Source: Syntrophobacteria bacterium (GTDB lineage Bacteria > Desulfobacterota > DSWW01). From it: a DNA stretch of 5,456 nucleotides. Below, one piece after another: positions 1 through 4,550 of this stretch; the stretch's first letter is position 1, and every line of letters begins with the position of its first letter. The notes under the pieces were generated by a model. That model made no database searches. It saw only the letters and a program-made list of their open reading frames with translations, and was not told the DNA's origin. The stretch covers positions 1 to 5,456 of the forward strand of contig JAQYVQ010000392.1 of assembly GCA_030145435.1 (NCBI GenBank), read 5' to 3'. Position numbers and translations under genes: made by a program.

Positions 1-1126
1 CCTCCTTCATGTGCCGATAGAGGAAAGGGTCTGCGATCAGGGCGCGGGCCACCGAGACCATGTCGCACGCCCCGCCCGCGATCGCATCTTCCATCGCCTC
101 TCGATGGACGAAGCCCCCCACGCAGATCACCGGGATCCGTAGCGCCTGCTTGAAGAGCCTTGCATAGGGCAGGTTGAATCCTTCCCGGTACCCTGCAACC
201 CGGCGGAGTCCCCAATCCAGAAACGGGGCCAGGAGGCGGATCGGAGCGCGCCGGTACCCGGGAAGGTTCGTGCCGACACCGATCGTCATCAACGTGGAGA
301 AGAATCCTTTCCACGTGCCCCGTTCAAAGGTGAAGGCCGATTCGTAGTGCCCCGCAGAGATCTCGATCGCGTCCACACCTTCCGCTTCCATCCGTTGGGC
401 GACGCGCACCAGGTCCTCCGGTTTCAACCCCCGGCGGAGGGGAAGATTGTCCGACCCGTTCATCTTCAGAATGACCGGGTAGTCCTTGCCGACGCGCTCG
501 CGGATGGCCTGGTACACCTCGAGCAGGAGCCGCATGCGGTTCTCGAAGGAGCCGCCGTACACGTCAGTGCGCCGGTTGGTGTGGGGCGTCAGGAAGGCGT
601 TGATCAGGTACCCGTGTGCCGCGTGGATCTGAACCCCGTCGAACCCGGCTTCCTGCCCTCGGACAGCGGCATCGGCGAGGCCCCGCACCACCTCCCGGAT
701 TTCGTCCTGTGTGATCTCACGGGGCCGCACGCCGAGGGAGGGCTCGAGCACCGGGGAGGCGGATACCGCGTCCTTCCGTCCCACGAAGGCGGGGATGGCC
801 TGGCGGCCCACGTGGTAGATCTGGAAGATGATCTTCGACCCGTGACGGTGGACCGCATCGGCGAGTCGCCGGAGGCCCGGGATCTTATCGTCGTGATCCG
901 CGCCGATCTGCCGGGGCGCCGCCTTGGAGTACAGATCGAAGTACGCGTTTCCGGTGATCAGCAAGGGGGTTCCGCCCCGGGCGATCTGCTCGTAGTACTC
1001 GATGAGTTCGTCCGTTACGAAGCCGTCATCGGTCGAGCGTGTCTCGGTCGTGGCCGACTTCACCAGGCGTCCGGGCAGCTCGAGGCTTCCGATTCGGATG
1101 GGAGAGAACAAAAGATCCTGAGTCAC
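1..1126 (-). CDS. Old yellow enzyme family NADH:flavin oxidoreductase, C-terminus cut by the window edge
   Basis: An FMN-dependent TIM-barrel ene-reductase of the OYE / 2,4-dienoyl-CoA reductase superfamily, expected to be cytosolic and to reduce an activated C=C bond with NAD(P)H. 375 codons are visible. The barrel begins FSPIRIGSLELPGRLVKSA (residues 7-25). QIYHVGRQ lies at 102-109, and the substrate-binding motif H168-A-A-H171-G-Y173 is followed by YGGSFENR (190-197). The FMN-phosphate region is VGG (336-338) and ARAL (360-363). The position of the redox-tuning Cys in YqjM-type enzymes is Thr here (about residue 26). The stretch between the strand ending ISAGHYE and LPYARLFK (about 262-320) is longer than in most family members. 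The GTG start is chosen because AGGAGGT lies 7 nt upstream and the N-terminus matches the family. The frame is open at base 1, so it is undecided whether this is a short barrel-only enzyme or a long form with a C-terminal Fe-S/FAD module. It is probably co-transcribed with the upstream SDR gene. The true substrate is unknown. Confidence 0.93.
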   Translation of the reverse strand, partial: MTQDLLFSPIRIGSLELPGRLVKSATTETRSTDDGFVTDELIEYYEQIARGGTPLLITGNAYFDLYSKAAPRQIGADHDDKIPGLRRLADAVHRHGSKIIFQIYHVGRQAIPAFVGRKDAVSASPVLEPSLGVRPREITQDEIREVVRGLADAAVRGQEAGFDGVQIHAAHGYLINAFLTPHTNRRTDVYGGSFENRMRLLLEVYQAIRERVGKDYPVILKMNGSDNLPLRRGLKPEDLVRVAQRMEAEGVDAIEISAGHYESAFTFERGTWKGFFSTLMTIGVGTNLPGYRRAPIRLLAPFLDWGLRRVAGYREGFNLPYARLFKQALRIPVICVGGFVHREAMEDAIAGGACDMVSVARALIADPFLYRHMKE

Positions 1127-1133
1127 AGCAGAT

Positions 1134-1140
1134 ACCTCCT
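1134..1140 (-). promoter_or_regulatory. Strong Shine-Dalgarno that fixes the GTG start of the OYE gene
   Basis: AGGAGGT on the minus strand sits 7 nt before the GTG codon at 1126-1124. No ATG in the same frame gives a family-like N-terminus, so this site decides the start. Confidence 0.85.
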
Positions 1141-1170
1141 AGAGTGGCATCCGAAAGTTAACGAATTAAA

Positions 1171-1206
1171 CAACGTCCCCCTTTCCGGCAACGTCCCCCT
1201 TTCCGG
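1171..1206. repeat. Perfect tandem duplication of an 18-bp unit
   Basis: CAACGTCCCCCTTTCCGG occurs at 1171-1188 and again, without a mismatch or spacer, at 1189-1206. It lies in the 125-bp gap between the SDR stop and the OYE start. Read on the minus strand it gives GGAAAGGGGGACGTTG twice. An AT-rich stretch with GTTAAC (1157-1162) and TTAAAC borders it on the OYE side, and CCGAAAG (1151-1157) is a near inverted match to CTTTCCGG. From memory, intergenic AAAGGGGGACGTT-type sequences are scattered in some Deltaproteobacteria, sometimes near REP-associated tyrosine transposases. That link cannot be tested here. It could equally be a local duplication with no mobility. Confidence 0.8.
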
Positions 1207-1251
1207 AGGCCGAGGGTTCGGGTCGGTTGCGGCACGCCACGGAACGATGGA

Positions 1252-2085
1252 TCAGGCGATCGTCTGGCCACCCGTGACGAGTATACACTCCCCGGTCAGG
1301 TACTCGGATTCCCGGGAGCAGAGCCAGACCACCGAATTCGCCACGTCTGCCTGGGTCTGGAGCCGGCCCAGGGGGATGGGGGGTATGTTTTGCATGAGGA
1401 CCTCATAGGTGATCCCCATCGCCTCGGCCATCTTTCCGAAGGACTCCCTGAGCATGTCCGTCTCGATCGTTCCCGGCAGCACGGCATTCACGTTGATCTT
1501 GTGCGGCCCGAGTTCCATGGCCAGCACCCGGGTGTAGTGGCACACGGCCGCCTTGCCCGCGCAGTAGACCCCGAGCCCGGGAACGGGCCTCTTGGCTGCC
1601 TGCGAGGCGATGCTCACGATTTTTCCGCCCTCTCCCTTCTCGATCATCCGCCTGGCCACCGCCCGGGAACAGAGGTGGGTGCCCTTCGCGTTGACGGCCA
1701 TGCCCTCGTCCCAGTTCGCCCCATCCACGTCGAGGAGCGGACCGCCGCTGCCGGGGGGGCCCCCACCCACGTTGTTCACCAGGATGTCCACGCGGCCGAA
1801 TTTCTCGATCGCCGCGTCCACCATGGCCTGCACCTCTTCCTCCACCGTAACGTCGCACCTCACGGGGAGGCACCTGGCCCCCAAGGCCTCGATCTCCTTC
1901 TTCCGTTCCAGCAGTTCCTCCCAGCTCCCCCTTCCGTATTCGGGGTCTGCGTGGGGCCGGGCCACATCCGAGATGACCAGATGGCACCCTTCTCCTGCAA
2001 AGCGCTTGGCCATCCCCTGGCCGAGTCCGTTCGGTCTTCCAGCCCCTGTGACGATTGCGATTTTTCCCTTCAGGTCATCGTACAT
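1252..2085 (-). CDS. SDR-family NAD(P)-dependent oxidoreductase (classical, FabG-like)
   Basis: A 277-aa Rossmann-fold short-chain dehydrogenase/reductase, expected to interconvert a hydroxyl and a keto group using NAD(H) or NADP(H) in the cytosol. The cofactor motif TGAGRPNGLG is at residues 13-22. The acidic residue after the second strand (ISDV, D40) favours NAD(H). DV (78-79) and NNVGG (104-108) follow, then the catalytic set N132, S161, Y174 and K178 (YCAGK). The C-terminal LTGECILVTGG is typical. Length is normal for the family. A loop of about 25 residues after D40 (PHADPEYGRGSWEELLERKK) is longer than in plain FabG. The ATG at 2085-2083 is chosen because GGAGGGG lies 3 nt upstream and translation begins directly at the first strand. 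The frame stays open far upstream, but that extension runs antisense through the DAHP synthase gene. SDR and OYE may act in sequence on one substrate, such as an enoyl or alicyclic compound; this is inference. Confidence 0.95.
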   Translation of the reverse strand: MYDDLKGKIAIVTGAGRPNGLGQGMAKRFAGEGCHLVISDVARPHADPEYGRGSWEELLERKKEIEALGARCLPVRCDVTVEEEVQAMVDAAIEKFGRVDILVNNVGGGPPGSGGPLLDVDGANWDEGMAVNAKGTHLCSRAVARRMIEKGEGGKIVSIASQAAKRPVPGLGVYCAGKAAVCHYTRVLAMELGPHKINVNAVLPGTIETDMLRESFGKMAEAMGITYEVLMQNIPPIPLGRLQTQADVANSVVWLCSRESEYLTGECILVTGGQTIA

Positions 2086-2173
2086 GTTCCCCTCCGTTTG
2101 GAATCTGAATGCATTGACTATTCCACCCTCACCCTTCATTCTATCGTTCACACGCGCAAAGGGGAATCGTGCC
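2086..2173. promoter_or_regulatory. Divergent intergenic region with imperfect dyad and weak promoter-like boxes
   Basis: These 88 bp separate the SDR (leftward) and DAHP synthase (rightward) genes and must hold at least the first promoters of both. GGAAT (2100-2104) and ATTCC (2120-2124) flank the palindrome AATGCATT (2108-2115), making an operator-like dyad that is off-centre by half a base. A rightward TTGACT (2114-2119) overlaps it, with only a weak CATTCT 17 nt downstream (2137-2142). Leftward, TAGAAT (2143-2138) matches a -10 box at 5 of 6 positions but has only TTCCCC (2166-2161) at the -35 position. AAAGGGGA (2158-2165) serves as ribosome binding site for the DAHP synthase gene. No regulator can be named. 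Confidence 0.4.
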
Positions 2174-3190
2174 ATGCTCATTGTTATGCGCAAGTCGGCG
2201 ACGGACGAACAAATCAACCGTGTCCTGGAGGTCGCCAGGGGCCAGGGCCTGACCCCGGTCTCGATTCCGGGGGCCCAGCGAACGGCCGTTGGCCTGACCG
2301 GCAACCAGGGCGCCATCGACCCGCTCCCTTTCCAGGCGTTGGACGGCGTTGGTGAGTGCATTCGCGTCAGCCGCCCGTACAAGCTCGTCAGCCGGGAGAC
2401 GAAACCGGAAGACACGGCCGTGACGGTCCACAAGACGAAGATCGGCGACGGCGACCTGGCCTTGATTGCCGGCCCCTGCGGGATCGAATCGGCTGAACAG
2501 GCATTGACGATTGCACGGCATGTCAGCAAGGCAGGAGCGTCCCTGTTCCGAGGGGGCCTGTACAAGCCCCGAACCTCCCCGTACTCCTTCCAGGGGATGC
2601 AGGAAAAGGGGTTGGGTATACTGAAGGACGTAAAGGCGGAGACCGACCTGGGGATCGTGACCGAGGTCATCGACCGGAGTTCTCTCGACGCGGTCCATTC
2701 GGTTGTCGACATGGTGCAGGTGGGCGCTCGGAACATGCAGAACTTCCGCCTGCTCCGGGCCGTGGGACAGTGCGGCAAGCCGGTGCTCCTCAAGCGCGGC
2801 ATGAGCGCGACCCTGGATGAGTTTTTCATGGCCGCCGAGTACATCCTCTCCGAAGGCAACTACGATGTGGTCCTCTGTGAAAGAGGCGTCAGGACCTACC
2901 TGGACCACACGCGGAACACCCTGGACCTGGCGGTGATCCCTGCGGTGAAGAACCTGTCCCATCTTCCGGTCATCGCAGATCCGTCTCACGCTGCGGGCAT
3001 TCGCTCCATGGTCCGACCCCTGGCGCTTGCAGCGGCGGCGGCCGGCGCCGATGGGTTGATGGTCGAAGTCCATCACGAGCCGGACAAGGCCATGTCAGAC
3101 GGCCCGCAGTCCCTGCTTCCGCAAGATTTCGAGAAGCTCGCCCGCGCAGCCCAGGCGATTCATCAGACACAACGGGCCCAGACGATCTGA
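2174..3190 (+). CDS. aroF: 3-deoxy-7-phosphoheptulonate (DAHP) synthase, type Ib with N-terminal ferredoxin-like domain
   Basis: Condenses phosphoenolpyruvate with erythrose 4-phosphate to DAHP, the first step of the shikimate pathway to aromatic amino acids. The protein has 338 aa. Residues 1 to about 70 (MLIVMRKSATDEQINRVLE... to IRVSRPYKLVSRE) are the small ferredoxin-like domain, which in the Thermotoga maritima enzyme mediates feedback inhibition. A TIM barrel follows. Key motifs are IAGPC (98-102), KPRTSP (131-136), GARNMQNF (184-191), LLKRG (205-209), CERG (235-238) and DPSHAAG (269-275). The four metal ligands C102, H272, E298 and D309 carry the same numbers as in the T. maritima enzyme, which supports both the family and the start codon. 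AAAGGGGA lies 8 nt before the ATG. It heads the rightward unit, and the hotdog thioesterase gene follows 30 bp after its stop. With the regulatory domain intact, inhibition by Tyr or Phe is plausible but not provable here. Confidence 0.97.
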   Translation: MLIVMRKSATDEQINRVLEVARGQGLTPVSIPGAQRTAVGLTGNQGAIDPLPFQALDGVGECIRVSRPYKLVSRETKPEDTAVTVHKTKIGDGDLALIAGPCGIESAEQALTIARHVSKAGASLFRGGLYKPRTSPYSFQGMQEKGLGILKDVKAETDLGIVTEVIDRSSLDAVHSVVDMVQVGARNMQNFRLLRAVGQCGKPVLLKRGMSATLDEFFMAAEYILSEGNYDVVLCERGVRTYLDHTRNTLDLAVIPAVKNLSHLPVIADPSHAAGIRSMVRPLALAAAAAGADGLMVEVHHEPDKAMSDGPQSLLPQDFEKLARAAQAIHQTQRAQTI

Positions 3191-3220
3191 CCGACTGCCC
3201 GGGCATGGGAGACCCTCCGG

Positions 3221-3628
3221 ATGGCGAAGGAATTCCCTTTGAAATCGAAAGGATTCCACCCCTTTGGGGAACTCATCGGCCTCGAATTCACGCAGAGTGA
3301 GGGCGGATTCAGCCGTGGCGTCCTGGAAGTCGACAAGAGGCACCTGAACCCGCACAACGTTGTGCACGGGGGTGTCATCTACTCCATGGCAGACACCGGC
3401 ATGGGGGGAGCCGTCTACTCCTGCTTGAACGAGGGCGAGCTGTGCGCCACCGTGGAGATCAAGATCGTCTATATGGCGCCGGTCACTTCCGGACGCCTCA
3501 CGTGCGACACAAAGGTTGTCCATCGAGGAAAGAGGATCGCCATGCTTGAATCAGAGGTGAAGAACGGTGAGCGGCTCGTCGCCAAGGCGACAGGAACCTA
3601 CTCTCTGTTCAAGACCAAGGAAGGCTGA
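3221..3628 (+). CDS. PaaI-type hotdog-fold thioesterase
   Basis: A 135-aa single hotdog-domain protein of the PaaI / phenylacetyl-CoA thioesterase group, which hydrolyses acyl- or aryl-CoA thioesters in the cytosol, usually as a homotetramer. The signature NPHNVVHGGVIYSMADTG spans residues 43-60. N43, H49-G50-G51 and D58 align with the active-site Asn, HGG and catalytic Asp of E. coli PaaI. The strands that follow (CATVEIKIVYMAPVTSGRL, KVVHRGKRIAMLESEV, AKATGTYSLF) complete the fold. The start is supported by GGGAGA 8 nt upstream. An ATG at 3205 is out of frame. The 30-bp gap to the DAHP synthase gene includes the palindrome TGCCCGGGCA (3196-3205) but no terminator, so co-transcription is likely. 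Substrate is unknown: it may clear stalled CoA esters, and there is no obvious biochemical link to DAHP synthesis. Confidence 0.93.
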   Translation: MAKEFPLKSKGFHPFGELIGLEFTQSEGGFSRGVLEVDKRHLNPHNVVHGGVIYSMADTGMGGAVYSCLNEGELCATVEIKIVYMAPVTSGRLTCDTKVVHRGKRIAMLESEVKNGERLVAKATGTYSLFKTKEG

Positions 3629-3639
3629 AGCCGCTCCAT

Positions 3640-3675
3640 TTGACAAGATTTGGTTCTATACTCTAAGGTTAAGGT
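3640..3675 (+). promoter_or_regulatory. Possible promoter region in an AT-rich patch downstream of the thioesterase gene
   Basis: A perfect -35-like TTGACA lies at 3640-3645 in the most AT-rich part of the gap. No good -10 box sits at standard spacing: TATACT (3657-3662) is only 11 nt away, and TAAGGT (3664-3669, 18 nt) matches poorly. TAAGGT is repeated at once (3670-3675), giving a 6-bp tandem repeat. An activator that reshapes a badly spaced promoter is conceivable. The call is weak, and it would serve the structured segment and hxlB downstream. Confidence 0.3.
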
Positions 3676-3696
3676 AATAGAAACAAGAGGATACGA

Positions 3697-3780
3697 TTCA
3701 GCCCGAAACAGAAGACCGCTTGGATCCATCGATGCTGGACCGAGACGGGAAGGCCTGTTTCGTCCGATAGAGCCGCTGAA
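3697..3780 (+). ncRNA. Candidate structured RNA or leader element upstream of hxlB, class not recognised
   Basis: This segment folds by eye into one long nested hairpin. From outside in, TTCAGC (3697-3702) pairs with GCTGAA (3775-3780), and CGAAACAG (3704-3711) with CTGTTTCG (3755-3762). CCG (3716-3718) pairs with CGG (3746-3748), and CTTGG (3719-3723) with CCGAG (3740-3744, one G-U). TCCA (3725-3728) pairs with TGGA (3736-3739), closing a 7-nt loop. That is 26 pairs in 84 nt, with internal loops where a ligand pocket would be expected. No translated frame here resembles a known family. It could be a riboswitch-like leader of hxlB-hxlA, a small RNA ending at the hairpin at 3786-3808, or chance pairing. 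I see no match to riboswitch classes I know, nor to 6S RNA, RNase P RNA or tmRNA. Confidence 0.4.
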
Positions 3781-3785
3781 CGAGT

Positions 3786-3818
3786 CCCCTCGATCCTGGT
3801 CGAGAGGGTTCTTGTCTT
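3786..3818 (+). terminator. Terminator-like hairpin between the structured segment and hxlB
   Basis: CCCCTCGA (3786-3793) pairs with TCGAG-A-GGG (3800-3808, one bulged A) around the loop TCCTGG. A T-rich but interrupted tail follows (TTCTTGTCTTT, 3809-3819). The tail is weaker than in a classic intrinsic terminator. CCTC (3788-3791) could instead pair with GAGG (3687-3690), extending the upstream helix and destroying this hairpin, as an attenuator would. Confidence 0.4.
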
Positions 3819-3855
3819 TCCGGCCCTTGCGAAACCTTTCGAAAACGGCCTGCAC

Positions 3856-3939
3856 CTCTCCTTTCACCGTCTCCGGCCCGACATTATCCGTGATGATCCT
3901 CGCTCCCGTGATACGTAACCGCCGCTGCTGAAAGGTGAG
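3856..3939 (+). promoter_or_regulatory. Potential anti-Shine-Dalgarno pairing over the hxlB ribosome binding site
   Basis: CTCTCCTTTCA (3856-3866) can pair with TGAAAGGTGAG (3929-3939) at 10 of 11 positions, with one T-T mismatch. The right arm contains the whole Shine-Dalgarno of hxlB (AAGGTGA, 3932-3938). Formation would hide the ribosome binding site, with a 62-nt loop between the arms. It is a possible translational switch; chance pyrimidine-purine complementarity is the alternative. Confidence 0.35.
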
Positions 3940-3943
3940 CGAA

Positions 3944-4540
3944 ATGCTACTGATCGATTTTTCCGCCCGTCCGGGGCCGGAAGACCTGAAGATTACGGAG
4001 AAGGTCGATGCCATCCTGGACGAGAACAGGCGCCTCCTGCAAGACCTGGACAAAGAGGCGGTCGATGCATTCGTGCGCAAGATCCTGACGGCACGAAAAG
4101 TCTTCTGCTCCGCTCAGGGAAGATCAGGCTTCATCCTGCGCTGCTTCTGCATGCGGCTGATGCATCTTGGTTCCCAGGCCCATTTCTGCGGTGAGACCGT
4201 CACGCCCGCCCTCGGGCGGGAGGATCTGCTGATCGTCCTGAGCGGTTCCGGGGAGACGCCGTCCACCGTCGAGGCCGTGAGAAGCGCAAAGGATTGCAGG
4301 ACGTACACCATCGGCATCCTGGGGAATCTCGATTCCACCATCGGTTCCCTGGTGGACGGTTCGATTCATCTTCCGGGCACCACGAAGTTGTGTAAGAAGT
4401 CCGAACCTCAGTCTGTGCAAATGTCCGGCTCCCTGTTCGAGCAGGCGTCTTTCCTGTTACTGGAGGCTGTTGTCCAGGTCCTCTACCAGGACGCGATCGA
4501 CATGGGCAGCGTTTCCCCTCGACATGCGGTGATCGAATGA
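3944..4540 (+). CDS. hxlB: 6-phospho-3-hexuloisomerase (PHI), SIS-domain protein
   Basis: Isomerises D-arabino-3-hexulose 6-phosphate to fructose 6-phosphate, the second step of the ribulose monophosphate (RuMP) pathway, in the cytosol. The protein has 198 aa, normal for the family. A helical N-terminus (residues 16-48) precedes a single SIS domain. Its sugar-phosphate motifs are CSAQGRSGF (55-63), RLMHLG (71-76), GETVTPAL (83-90) and the PHI hallmark LSGSGET (99-105). The C-terminal KSEPQSVQMSGSLFEQA (152-168) carries the LFEQ motif typical of PHI rather than of other SIS isomerases. The ATG at 3944 is preferred because AAGGTGA lies 5 nt upstream. A GTG at 3935 in the same frame would overlap that site and adds only three residues. 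The hxlA gene follows 10 bp after the stop, so the two are translated from one message. The upstream gap has leader-like RNA structure, suggesting control of this pair. Confidence 0.95.
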   Translation: MLLIDFSARPGPEDLKITEKVDAILDENRRLLQDLDKEAVDAFVRKILTARKVFCSAQGRSGFILRCFCMRLMHLGSQAHFCGETVTPALGREDLLIVLSGSGETPSTVEAVRSAKDCRTYTIGILGNLDSTIGSLVDGSIHLPGTTKLCKKSEPQSVQMSGSLFEQASFLLLEAVVQVLYQDAIDMGSVSPRHAVIE

Positions 4541-4550
4541 AGGAGAGAGA

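Noticed and set aside
347..1408. 353-codon plus-strand open frame
   Set aside because: It is antisense to the OYE gene and to the 3' end of the SDR gene, both with clear catalytic motifs. It is low-complexity shadow coding typical of GC-rich DNA.
2086..2859. Long open frame extending the SDR protein N-terminally on the minus strand
   Set aside because: It runs antisense through the well-supported DAHP synthase gene. The SDR fold starts at residue 5 of the ATG at 2085, which has its own strong ribosome binding site. The extension has no family resemblance.
3196..3205. TGCCCGGGCA palindrome between the DAHP synthase and thioesterase genes as a terminator
   Set aside because: It has no room for a loop and no T-tract, and a gene starts 15 bp later. 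It is most likely chance in GC-rich DNA.
3732..3770. 12-codon ORF (MLDRDGKACFVR) as a leader peptide
   Set aside because: It has no convincing ribosome binding site and no run of regulatory codons, and it sits in the apical arm of the predicted hairpin.
3650..3931. 93-codon plus-strand open frame in the gap before hxlB
   Set aside because: It begins at TTG with no ribosome binding site, has an Arg/Ser-rich composition and no family likeness, and overlaps the helices of the candidate RNA.
3598..4080. 160-codon minus-strand open frame over the gap
   Set aside because: The stretch around RITGARIITDNVGPETVKGE looks protein-like, but the frame overlaps the ends of two real genes on the opposite strand and has no recognisable domain. 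A decayed gene remnant cannot be fully excluded.
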